A stretch of 64,000 nt of DNA, from NCBI RefSeq assembly GCF_040365225.1, contig NZ_AP028055.1, positions 2,604,001-2,668,000 on the forward strand, in the 5' to 3' direction. Below, one piece after another: positions 9,820 through 17,396 of this stretch (the stretch's first letter is position 1; each line of letters starts with the position of its first letter). Source of the DNA: Bacteroides sedimenti (GTDB taxonomy: Bacteria; Bacteroidota; Bacteroidia; Bacteroidales; Bacteroidaceae). A program made the position numbers and the translations under genes. The notes under the pieces are model-generated. The model saw nothing but the letters and a program-made list of their open reading frames with translations. It did not search any database and was not told where the DNA came from.

Positions 9820-10845
9820 TTATTTCTTTTCTACTTCGACGGCTATTCCGTTAATTAAATGAGTCTGTCCTGCTATCACAACCTGAGAATTGTTTGGAAC
9901 TCCTGACACCAGTTCATATTCTGCTCCCATACGACGCCCAAGCACAACTTTATTATAAGAGACCTTTCCATTGTTGTATACATATACGTAACGATCTCCA
10001 GAACCAGTCTGTTTAACTACTGCAAGATCTGGAACCACTACGCGTTCAAGTGATCCAAAGCTCAGAGTAACCCGGGCAAACATTCCCGGACGCACCTTCT
10101 GACCTCCATTTGCAACAGTAATTTCAACCGGGAACGTACGGGTAGTTTGATCGACAGTAGGATAAATCAGGGTTACATTTCCTGTGAATTCTTCGTCACC
10201 ATATACATCCAGTTTAATGCTTGCCTTCATTCCTCTTTTTACTTTTGTGAAATAATCTTCAGAAACATTGATCATCAATTTCACCGGAGTAATCTGTTCA
10301 ACAGTCAGTACTGGCATTCCTCCGGAATACATATCACCGCTATCATAGTTACGAGCTGTAACTACACCACTAATAGGACTGGTCAGAGAAGTATTTCGTA
10401 AAAGATTTCTATAAGAGGTCTGCATCACATCCAGACTCATCTTTTTGGCATCCCACTCTGATTTTGAAACACCCCCCACTTTGTACAATTCATCAATTCT
10501 TGCAAACTCAATTTTAAGATTGTCCAATTGAGCTTTCACCTGGTTCAGGCTGGATGCATCCATTTGAACGAGTTTTTGACCTTTACGAACCTGATCGCCC
10601 ACTTCGACAAAGATCTTTTCGATGCGAACAGGAGAAGAAGGTGCTATATTATTCTTTACATTTGATTCGACTGTTGCTGTAAACTCCTGAATTTGTTCTA
10701 CATTTTCTGTTTTCACAAGTGCCAGCTTTACTTTAGGTTTTTCTTCCTTCACTTTTACTTCAGCACTTTTATCACTCTTACCACATGAGCATAACAACAT
10801 TAATGCGCTCAGAGTGAGTAACTGAATTCTTCCATTACTTTTCAT
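9820..10845 (-). CDS. RND efflux periplasmic adaptor (membrane fusion) lipoprotein
   Basis: This 341-residue protein starts with a signal peptide ending in a lipobox (LMLLCSCGKSDKS), so it is probably a lipoprotein anchored in the inner membrane. The order is typical of HlyD/AcrA adaptors: a lipoyl half (SSPVRIEKIFVEVGDQVRKG), a short alpha-hairpin (residues about 105-150), the second lipoyl half (TSPISGVVTARNYDSGD), then a beta-barrel domain (DEEFTGNVTLIYPTVD) and a membrane-proximal domain. It links the RND pump to the TolC-like channel. The gene lies between the two and is co-directional. Confidence 0.93.
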   Translation of the reverse strand: MKSNGRIQLLTLSALMLLCSCGKSDKSAEVKVKEEKPKVKLALVKTENVEQIQEFTATVESNVKNNIAPSSPVRIEKIFVEVGDQVRKGQKLVQMDASSLNQVKAQLDNLKIEFARIDELYKVGGVSKSEWDAKKMSLDVMQTSYRNLLRNTSLTSPISGVVTARNYDSGDMYSGGMPVLTVEQITPVKLMINVSEDYFTKVKRGMKASIKLDVYGDEEFTGNVTLIYPTVDQTTRTFPVEITVANGGQKVRPGMFARVTLSFGSLERVVVPDLAVVKQTGSGDRYVYVYNNGKVSYNKVVLGRRMGAEYELVSGVPNNSQVVIAGQTHLINGIAVEVEKK

Positions 10846-10876
10846 ATCTTACTTTTTTAAATTATCAGTTAGTGTT

Positions 10877-12238
10877 TTATTTCTTTGTGTCATTATTATT
10901 AAATGAAGTTGTTGATTGAGTCTTTCCCAACACTTTTTCCAGATCAGCCTTTGCAGACAGGTAATCAAAAATAGATTGATTGTATGCCAGTTTAGACTGT
11001 GTCAATGCCAGCTCCGAATCATTTAATTCCAGAATAGTGCCTTTGCCTACTTCATACCTCTTTTGAGCAATGGAATATCCCTTCTCTGCCTGTTTTACTC
11101 CTTCTTTGTTTGAACCAACCTGTTCGATCGATTTTTGAATATTATTCATATAATTCTTCGCCATCACATCAAGATTTCTCCGCAAGTTCAATGCATTTAA
11201 ATTTAACTGCTCAATCTGCAGTTGCGTCTGCTTTGTTCTGTATGAGCGAGCCCCACCCTGATAGATTGGAACAGAAACAGTGATTCCAACTGTACTGTAA
11301 GGATTCCATTTATACTCATTAAATTTAAAGTTCTCGTTCATTGAAACATAAGTAAACTGAGAAGATAAGTTTACAGTCGGAAGATAAGCACTCTTATTTA
11401 TTTCCATTTGTTTATCAAGCATTTCACCTTGTAGCCTCAACTGTTTTAACTGAGAGTTATTATCAAGCATAGCGGTATCAAGGTTCAAGACATCGGAATA
11501 CATTGATTTCTCATAATCAGCAAGATTTCCAACAACTTCAATGTTTTGATTTGCATCCATACCAATGAGTACTTTTAACTGGAGCTTGGTCAGATTTACT
11601 GCATTTTCGGCAGAAATCACACTTGGTTTCAGGTTCCTCACCTGAACTTCTGCACGGATTTTATCGTATTCCGACACAACTCCCTGCTTAAATTTGTTGT
11701 TGACCACTTCATAGTTCTCTTCGGCATGTGCATAACTTTTTCTAAGTACATCATACGAATCCTGAGTCAACAGCAATTGATAGTATGCTTTTGTAACCTG
11801 ATTCACCAAATCCTGATTGGATGAACGGGCGCTTTCCAGAGCAAGTTCCACATCTTTTGCCTTTAAATCGATAGATTTATAGAGAGTTGGAGCAAAAATA
11901 GGCATAGCAAGTCCAACACCAGCATTCCAGTTGTTCGATTGACCGACTTTAATAGTCTGCCCCATCATTGCAAAGACCTGTTTTTTAATGGTATATGTAT
12001 ACCCACCGTTAGCTGAAATATTGGGGAATAATCCGGCAAGGGTCTCTTTCCTTGCATACTCTTTCTTTTGAATTTCTTTATTGGCGACTTTAATAGTCGG
12101 GCTCTCATTCTGTGCTATTTCCAATGCTTTTTCAAGGTTCAGCTTAAGTACTTCCTGAGCATTAAGTCCTCCTGATAAGAGCCACACGGTAATAACACAC
12201 AACATTTTATTACCGATTGAAGATTTCATTTTTTTCAT
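10877..12238 (-). CDS. TolC-family outer-membrane efflux channel
   Basis: The protein has 453 residues with a signal peptide ending near GGLNAQE. Two homologous halves each contain long amphipathic helices with the outer-membrane efflux protein pattern (LEKALEIAQNESPTIKVANKEI in the first half, the helix around GYSIAQKRYEVGKGTILELNDSE in the second). It forms the trimeric exit duct for the RND pump. It is the first structural gene of the operon, 14 bp after the regulator. Confidence 0.93.
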   Translation of the reverse strand: MKKMKSSIGNKMLCVITVWLLSGGLNAQEVLKLNLEKALEIAQNESPTIKVANKEIQKKEYARKETLAGLFPNISANGGYTYTIKKQVFAMMGQTIKVGQSNNWNAGVGLAMPIFAPTLYKSIDLKAKDVELALESARSSNQDLVNQVTKAYYQLLLTQDSYDVLRKSYAHAEENYEVVNNKFKQGVVSEYDKIRAEVQVRNLKPSVISAENAVNLTKLQLKVLIGMDANQNIEVVGNLADYEKSMYSDVLNLDTAMLDNNSQLKQLRLQGEMLDKQMEINKSAYLPTVNLSSQFTYVSMNENFKFNEYKWNPYSTVGITVSVPIYQGGARSYRTKQTQLQIEQLNLNALNLRRNLDVMAKNYMNNIQKSIEQVGSNKEGVKQAEKGYSIAQKRYEVGKGTILELNDSELALTQSKLAYNQSIFDYLSAKADLEKVLGKTQSTTSFNNNDTKK

Positions 12239-12252
12239 TTATAATTCGTGTA

Positions 12253-12897
12253 TTATTTGTTTTTGTTTCTATAATTTTCAATAAACTCCTCCAATATTTT
12301 TTGACCCTTGGCAGTTGAGATACCACGTAAGAAAGTAAAAACTATAGATTCATAAATTTCAATAATCGGATAGTTGCAAACAATCTCCGCCCGATTCAGG
12401 AAATTCATTTGCTCTCTGACTAAAAGATTCAGAATCCCAAAATTTACATCCCCTCTGAAAATGCCCTGGTCAACTCCACCCTGAAAGAAAGCAATCGCAT
12501 CCCTTTGATTTTTTTCACGACTTTGTTCAATCAGTTCATTTACCCTGGAATATTTCTTTATATCATCGAAAAATCTCTTATCTACATTATTATATATTTC
12601 AATACTAAGTTTGTAGATTTTCAGTATAACTTCCAGAGCATTTTCAGATTCTGCCAAAATCTTCTTATAAAAAGTCTCCTTTTCCCTTTCATGATTTTCC
12701 CAGCCTGCAACCAACAAACTTTCTTTATCCTTAAATATTTCGTATAAAGTGCGCTTTGAAATCCCCAGTTCAGAAGCAACATCATCCATTGTCACTCCTT
12801 TTATTCCTTTTGAAGTAAATGCTTTCATAGCAACAGAGACAATCCGCTCTTTGAGTTCAGACTTCATCTCATCGTGTTTTTTTCCACAATTATTCAT
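12253..12897 (-). CDS. TetR/AcrR-family transcriptional regulator of the efflux operon
   Basis: This is a 214-residue protein with an N-terminal TetR helix-turn-helix: MKAFTSKGIKGVTMDDVASE, then LGISKRTLYEIFKDKESLL at about residues 26-66. The C-terminal ligand/dimer domain is all-helical. It starts the efflux operon, so autoregulation and control by exported compounds are expected. A second Met at residue 11 (position 12867) is an alternative start, because the first ten residues (MNNCGKKHDE) are not conserved-looking. A perfect 7-bp inverted repeat lies 57 bp upstream. Confidence 0.88.
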   Translation of the reverse strand: MNNCGKKHDEMKSELKERIVSVAMKAFTSKGIKGVTMDDVASELGISKRTLYEIFKDKESLLVAGWENHEREKETFYKKILAESENALEVILKIYKLSIEIYNNVDKRFFDDIKKYSRVNELIEQSREKNQRDAIAFFQGGVDQGIFRGDVNFGILNLLVREQMNFLNRAEIVCNYPIIEIYESIVFTFLRGISTAKGQKILEEFIENYRNKNK

Positions 12898-12953
12898 CCA
12901 ATTATTTATCTTTTTATTTGACTATTTCACTGAAATATTATCAGGACACAAAG

Positions 12954-12971
12954 ATGAATAAAACTATTCAT
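12954..12971. promoter_or_regulatory. Candidate TetR operator
   Basis: ATGAATA-AAAC-TATTCAT is a perfect inverted repeat with 7-bp arms and a 4-bp centre, in the space between the TetR gene (starts 12897) and metY (starts 13119). On the minus strand the sequence CATCTTTG (12949-12956), one base off the TAnnTTTG box, overlaps its edge. TetR-type repressors commonly bind such symmetric sites in their own promoter. The assignment is positional inference. Confidence 0.45.
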
Positions 12972-13073
12972 ACGAAAGTAGTTTTCAATTACAATATGTA
13001 GGCATTTTGCAATTATTAAGTTTTATTGCTGAAACATTAAAAGAATTGTTAATATGCTTCCCCAATTATATTG

Positions 13074-13081
13074 TAATTTTG
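13074..13081 (+). promoter_or_regulatory. Candidate -7 box of metY promoter
   Basis: TAATTTTG matches TAnnTTTG and lies 37 bp before the metY start codon. The nearest upstream TTG (13046) is 25 bp away, longer than the usual 19 bp, so the -33 half is weak. Confidence 0.4.
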
Positions 13082-13118
13082 CGGCAGAGATTTTAAATCA
13101 TTTAATATTGTAGATAAG

Positions 13119-14399
13119 ATGACTAAGAAACCTAATCCGGAAACGATATGTGTACAGGCTGGATGGAATCCTAAAAAAGGAGAGCCTCGTGTACTCCCCA
13201 TCTACCAAAGTACAACTTTCAGATACGAAACAAGTGACCAGATGGCCAAGCTATTCGATCTGGAAGAGAGCGGATATTTCTATACCCGTTTACAGAACCC
13301 AACAAATGAAGCTGTTGCAGAAAAAATTGCAGCACTAGAAGGAGGAGTAGCTGCCATGCTTACTTCGTCTGGCCAATCGGCTAATTTTTATGCTATTTTT
13401 AATATTTGCTCTGCAGGAGACCACATTGTAAGCGCTTCAACAATTTACGGTGGGACATTCAATCTCTTCGGTGTGACAATGAAGAAACTGGGCATTGAAG
13501 TTACTTTTGTAGACCCGGATGCAAGCGAGGAAGAAATATCTAAAGCCTTTCGCCCCAATACAAAAGCTCTATTCGGAGAAACAATCTCAAACCCAGGATT
13601 AAATATTCTGGATATTGAGAAATTTGCAAATATTGCGCATAGCCACGGTGTACCTTTATTGGTTGACAACACCTTTGCAACTCCAATAAACTGCCGCCCG
13701 TTTGAGTGGGGAGCTGACATTGTAATTCACTCTACTACCAAATACATGGATGGCCATGCCACATCAGTAGGGGGAGCCATTGTTGACAGTGGTAATTTTG
13801 ATTGGGATGCATATGCCGACAAATTTCCAGGCTTAACCCAACCGGATGAATCTTACCATGGACTGACATACACAAAAAGTTTTGGTAAAAATGCATATAT
13901 TACAAAAGCAACCGTGCAACTGATGCGTGACTTAGGCTCAGTTCAGTCACCGTTCAATGCTTTCTTGCTGAATCTAGGATTGGAAACTCTTCATTTGCGT
14001 GTTCCTCAGCATTGTAAGAATGCCCAGAGAATTGCTGAGTATCTTGAGCAAAACGACAAAGTGGCATGGGTAAATTATAGTGGACTTAAAAGTAGCCCAT
14101 ATTACGAACTGGCTCAGAAGTATTTGCCAAACGGTTCTTGCGGGGTAATTGCATTCGGGCTGAAAGGCGGACGCGAAGTTGCCATTAAGTTTATGGACAG
14201 TTTAAAAATGGTAGCTATTGTAACTCACGTGGCCGATGCACGTACCTGTGTACTTCACCCAGCGAGTCACACACACCGTCAGTTAAGCGATGAGCAGCTC
14301 ATTGAAGCCGGAGTAGCCCCCGACCTGATTCGCTTTTCGGTTGGAATTGAGAATGTAGAAGATATTATTGCAGATATAGAGCAGGCACTGGCTCAATAG
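13119..14399 (+). CDS. metY: O-acetylhomoserine sulfhydrylase (Cys/Met metabolism PLP enzyme)
   Basis: This is a 426-residue member of the Cys/Met PLP-dependent family. It makes homocysteine from O-acetylhomoserine and sulfide (O-acetylhomoserine aminocarboxypropyltransferase). The PLP-binding lysine is Lys208 in HSTTKYMDGH. SSGQSANFYA (residues 83-92) binds the cofactor phosphate, and FYTRLQNPTNEAVAEKIAAL is the family N-terminal signature. Length and the segment FPGLTQPDESYHGL favour MetY over cystathionine gamma-synthase (about 380 residues), although methionine gamma-lyase-like side activity cannot be excluded. A decayed copy of its 3' end lies immediately downstream. Confidence 0.93.
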   Translation: MTKKPNPETICVQAGWNPKKGEPRVLPIYQSTTFRYETSDQMAKLFDLEESGYFYTRLQNPTNEAVAEKIAALEGGVAAMLTSSGQSANFYAIFNICSAGDHIVSASTIYGGTFNLFGVTMKKLGIEVTFVDPDASEEEISKAFRPNTKALFGETISNPGLNILDIEKFANIAHSHGVPLLVDNTFATPINCRPFEWGADIVIHSTTKYMDGHATSVGGAIVDSGNFDWDAYADKFPGLTQPDESYHGLTYTKSFGKNAYITKATVQLMRDLGSVQSPFNAFLLNLGLETLHLRVPQHCKNAQRIAEYLEQNDKVAWVNYSGLKSSPYYELAQKYLPNGSCGVIAFGLKGGREVAIKFMDSLKMVAIVTHVADARTCVLHPASHTHRQLSDEQLIEAGVAPDLIRFSVGIENVEDIIADIEQALAQ

Positions 14400-14402
14400 T
14401 TC

Positions 14403-14495
14403 AAAAAAATCCCCGGATTTCAGAAAAAGGAAAATACACTTAAAGGTTTTGTAAATAACCTTAGAAGAGTTTCAAAGAGTTCCGGGGATTTTTTT
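14403..14495. terminator. Bidirectional terminator-like structure after metY
   Basis: A 15-base arm AAAAAAATCCCCGGA (14403-14417) pairs with TCCGGGGATTTTTTT (14481-14495). Inside is a smaller hairpin AAGGTT/AACCTT (14443-14448 with 14457-14462). A T-run follows on the plus strand and, read backwards, on the minus strand, so it could stop transcription from both sides. The 63-nt interior is unusually long. Confidence 0.6.
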
Positions 14496-14518
14496 CATCC
14501 CAAACTAAAGAGAATTTA

Positions 14519-14617
14519 AAGAAAGTAGCCATTGCAACTCACATGGTCTATGAAAGTACTTACGTACTTCACATTGCAAGTTATACACACCGTCAGTTAA
14601 GCGATGAGCAGCTTATG
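14519..14617 (+). pseudogene. Decayed duplicate of the metY 3' region
   Basis: The segment translates to KVAIATHMVYESTYVLHIASYTHRQLSDEQL, closely matching metY residues about 364-396 (MVAIVTHVADARTCVLHPAS, then HTHRQLSDEQL). The last 25 bp (ACACACCGTCAGTTAAGCGATGAGC and neighbours) are almost identical to the gene. The reading frame then breaks (TTATGATTTTTCC). The copy lies 120 bp after the metY stop and beyond its terminator, so it is a vestige of a tandem duplication or of a second metY allele. Confidence 0.85.
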
Positions 14618-14655
14618 ATTTTTCCGCTATAAACGAAAGAGAAATTAAAAACAGC

Positions 14656-15279
14656 TCAATTAGAACTCTTAATCCAGTCAAGTAGCTCCCGTTCTTTTGT
14701 GACAGCTTGTTTTTCTATTTCGCTCGATTTAATCGTCAAATCCACTACTACGTTCTTACTTTTCAATGAAGGTAGATTCGTCCGGGTTGTCTGTAATCCA
14801 CTCAATGCGGCACTACGTGCAAAAAACATTGCCGTACAAATGTCGCTTAATAAATTCTTGTCAGCCAATTTTGCAACTTCAGCAATATAATCCATCATCC
14901 TCATAGCCATTTCTGCTACATCGAAAGGTACCATTGCAACAATCAGGGTGTTTTTCTGAATCTGTTCATCGCGCAAAACCTTTTCCTCCTCTGTTTTGGA
15001 AGGCATTTTATGGGCAGCCATCAGCTCCTGATAAGCCTTTGCATCAGCGTCAATACAATGCGTAAACTCATCTGACAATGCCCCCATGTTATCAGCCAGG
15101 GATTCCATCTGTATTTTTTGTTCCCCGATGTCCATTCTGGAAGCAATCAGCTTTGCTATTTTTCGAGTTAGTGATGCAGCCAATGCAGCTCCCATCGCTG
15201 CGGCACAACCTCCGGCGGGAACAGCCTCATCTCCTGCTGTTTTTGCCAAGTATTCTTTGATAGTCAAGTCTGCCAACAT
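14656..15279 (-). CDS. Formiminotetrahydrofolate cyclodeaminase-like protein
   Basis: This is a 207-residue all-helical protein of the FTCD C-terminal/cyclodeaminase family (FchA-like). The signature is near the N-terminus: LTIKEYLAKTAGDEAVPAGG, then CAAAMGAALAASL. Family members convert 5-formimino-THF to methenyl-THF plus ammonia, or hydrolyse methenyl-THF. I chose the start at 15279 (MLADLTIKEYL) because the 25 extra upstream codons are Ile/Tyr-rich and absent from the family. It stands alone here without hut genes, facing metY, so a role in general one-carbon folate metabolism is inferred. Confidence 0.85.
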   Translation of the reverse strand: MLADLTIKEYLAKTAGDEAVPAGGCAAAMGAALAASLTRKIAKLIASRMDIGEQKIQMESLADNMGALSDEFTHCIDADAKAYQELMAAHKMPSKTEEEKVLRDEQIQKNTLIVAMVPFDVAEMAMRMMDYIAEVAKLADKNLLSDICTAMFFARSAALSGLQTTRTNLPSLKSKNVVVDLTIKSSEIEKQAVTKERELLDWIKSSN

Positions 15280-15549
15280 TCTTATATATAAATATCTAGT
15301 TATTATTAATGAGACGAAGATATACTTTTTCGGTAAGAAAGAACAATAGATCAATGCAATTTTTGATTTCCTTCACCAATAAATCAGAATAAATATTCAG
15401 CTCATTCATAAAAAAAGACTTATTTTGCAATTTATTTCTAAGAAGCAGAACTTAAATTCAATATATGCATTCATCAAAATAGAATTGCATGTTTCAGAAA
15501 AGGTCAATTATATCTAAAAGCTTTTCTCAATAAATAAACAATTACTGGC

Positions 15550-16893
15550 ATGAATAAAGTACTTATCATTGACGACGAGAACCAGATTCGGAAATTACTA
15601 GCAAGAATGATTGAGCTTGAAGGGTATGAAGTGTATCAGGCTGCCGATTGCCGTTCCGGTCTTAAGCTTCTAGATATCAGCATGCCCGAAGTGGTTTTGT
15701 GCGATGTCCGCTTGCCAGATGGTAATGGAGTAGACCTTGTCTTGAAAATTAAGAAACTGTTCCCACAAACAGAGGTTGTACTACTTACCGCTCACGGGAA
15801 TATTCCTGATGGTGTTCAGGCAATCAAAAACGGAGCTTACGACTACATTACCAAAGGAGATGATAATAATAAGATTATTCCACTGATAAGCAGAGCCATG
15901 GAAAAGGCTTTGATAAACAAACGGTTAGAATCACTCGAAGCACAAATCGAAAAAAAATACTCATTCAGCAATATTCAAGGAAGTAGCAAGCTGATAAAAG
16001 AGGCTATTTTACTTGCACAAAAAGTTTCTGCTACAGACGTACCTGTATTGCTGACCGGTGAAACAGGGACTGGCAAGGAGGTTTTTGCACAGGCGATTCA
16101 CGGGAATGGCCCTCGTCATAATAAAGCATTTGTGGCAATAAACTGTTCATCATTCAGCAAGGATTTACTAGAAAGTGAGATTTTCGGTTATAAAGCCGGA
16201 GCATTTACCGGCGCTAATAAAGACAAAAAAGGATTGTTTGAAGAGGCAAATAACGGAACCATTTTTCTTGATGAAATAGGAGAAATGGCATTTGACCTGC
16301 AAGCCAAACTTTTACGCATACTTGAAACTGGAGAATTCATAAAAATAGGTGAAACCAAACCAACCAAAGTAAACGTACGTATTATCGCAGCGACAAACCG
16401 CAATCTTGAAAAAGAAATAACAGAAAACCATTTCAGAGAAGATTTATTTTACCGTCTTTCAGTTTTTCAAATTCACTTACCAGCTTTGCGCGACCGAAAG
16501 GAAGATATAGAATCCATAGCCCTTACTCTTATTAGGGATTTCGGAGCCAGATTATCAAGAAAAGATATAAAAATAAATAGCGAGTTTATTGAGGCACTTA
16601 AAAATCATCAGTGGAAAGGGAATATCCGTGAATTGCGCAATGTAATTGAAAGAAGCCTCATCATTTGTAATGAAGAAGAGCTCACCCTTCAAGACCTGCC
16701 GATAGAAATCCAAAATAGCCATTTTGAAGAGAGTGCTGGCAGAAACTATTCAAACTTTGAATTAGCAGCAATGGAACGCAGACATATTTCGAGGGTCCTT
16801 CAATATACCAAAGGGAATAAGACCGAAGCTGCCCGACTTCTGAAAATAGGCTTAACCACACTTTACAGAAAAATAGAAGAATATAAATTATAA
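15550..16893 (+). CDS. NtrC-type sigma-54-dependent response regulator, probably controls kdp
   Basis: The protein has 447 residues in three domains. A receiver domain (residues 1-120) has the acidic pair IIDDE and phospho-acceptor Asp52 in LCDVRLPDGNG. A central AAA+ sigma-54 activator has Walker A (TGETGTGKEVFAQAI), the GAFTGA loop that contacts sigma-54, and FLDEIGEM. A C-terminal Fis-type helix-turn-helix has NKTEAARLLKIGLTTLYRKI. The gene is upstream of and co-directional with kdpFABC, and the kinase partner is probably the sensor at 22882. Classical kdp loci use the winged-helix KdpE instead, which is absent here. Confidence 0.93.
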   Translation: MNKVLIIDDENQIRKLLARMIELEGYEVYQAADCRSGLKLLDISMPEVVLCDVRLPDGNGVDLVLKIKKLFPQTEVVLLTAHGNIPDGVQAIKNGAYDYITKGDDNNKIIPLISRAMEKALINKRLESLEAQIEKKYSFSNIQGSSKLIKEAILLAQKVSATDVPVLLTGETGTGKEVFAQAIHGNGPRHNKAFVAINCSSFSKDLLESEIFGYKAGAFTGANKDKKGLFEEANNGTIFLDEIGEMAFDLQAKLLRILETGEFIKIGETKPTKVNVRIIAATNRNLEKEITENHFREDLFYRLSVFQIHLPALRDRKEDIESIALTLIRDFGARLSRKDIKINSEFIEALKNHQWKGNIRELRNVIERSLIICNEEELTLQDLPIEIQNSHFEESAGRNYSNFELAAMERRHISRVLQYTKGNKTEAARLLKIGLTTLYRKIEEYKL

Positions 16894-17206
16894 ATATCCT
16901 TGCTTTTTCAGAGGACTCTTCCTTAATCATTTCCAAGACTACTCTCACAATTATATCTGAATTATAAAAGACAGATAAAATCAACTACATTTTCATTTGA
17001 TAACAGATAACGTTATTACTCTTACTATACCAAAACAACATACACCCTTCCAAAATGAAAAGGTAGCAATCCCCCTTTTCAAAAGAACATTCCACCTTAA
17101 TTAGTTGTTTTTGTGATATATAAATCTCTATTCTTAATTGTGGCATGCTATTAGTACACTATTCTGCGATAGAAAAATTAAATGATAAACAATTTTAAGA
17201 ATAAAA
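16894..17206. other. Intergenic region ahead of the kdp operon
   Basis: This is 313 bp without a credible gene. It is AT-rich, contains the candidate sigma-54 site listed separately, and is the likely place for enhancer sites of the upstream activator. I could not identify clear paired inverted repeats for its binding. Confidence 0.5.
17141..17156 (+). promoter_or_regulatory. Candidate sigma-54 promoter of the kdp operon
   Basis: TGGCATG-CTAT-TAGTA has a perfect -24 half (TGGCAYG) and correct spacing to a poor -12 half (TAGT instead of TTGC, keeping the G). It lies 51 bp before the first small gene of the operon and downstream of a sigma-54 activator gene, which is why it is listed. The -12 mismatch makes it uncertain. 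Confidence 0.4.
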
Positions 17207-17302
17207 ATGATGAACGTACTATTTTTAATAGCAGATTGTCTTGCAGGCTCTATCTGCTTCTGGTTTTTCTTTAAATGCATTGATTGGTTCGAACAAATTT
17301 AA
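17207..17302 (+). CDS. 31-residue hydrophobic peptide preceding kdpF
   Basis: The frame ATGATGAACGTACTA... encodes MMNVLFLIADCLAGSICFWF followed by FFKCIDWFEQI. It is one hydrophobic helix (residues 4-22) with three Cys and an aromatic C-terminal half. It ends 10 bp before kdpF in the same direction. It is not KdpF itself, which follows. I do not recognise a named family. Position and composition suggest a small inner-membrane protein of the Kdp complex or its control, and this is inference. Confidence 0.55.
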   Translation: MMNVLFLIADCLAGSICFWFFFKCIDWFEQI

Positions 17303-17311
17303 AAAAATGAT

Positions 17312-17392
17312 ATGTATACAATTTTATTCATATTAGGAGTGGCCATATTCATTTATATGGTATACGTACTTATCAAACCAGAAAAGTTTTAA
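17312..17392 (+). CDS. kdpF: KdpF, small stabilising subunit of the potassium ATPase
   Basis: The 26-codon frame encodes MYTILFILGVAIFIYMVYVL then IKPEKF, a single membrane helix ending in the KdpF-type motif (Y.L..PE.F). Its TAA ends 5 bases before the kdpA ATG. KdpF is a lipid-like peptide that stabilises KdpABC in the inner membrane. It is easily missed because of its size. Confidence 0.88.
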   Translation: MYTILFILGVAIFIYMVYVLIKPEKF

Positions 17393-17396
17393 TCAA

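Noticed and set aside
12898..13118. SAM or other riboswitch ahead of metY
   Set aside because: The leader from the candidate -7 box to the ATG is only about 30 nt, too short for a known riboswitch, and no conserved riboswitch core was seen.
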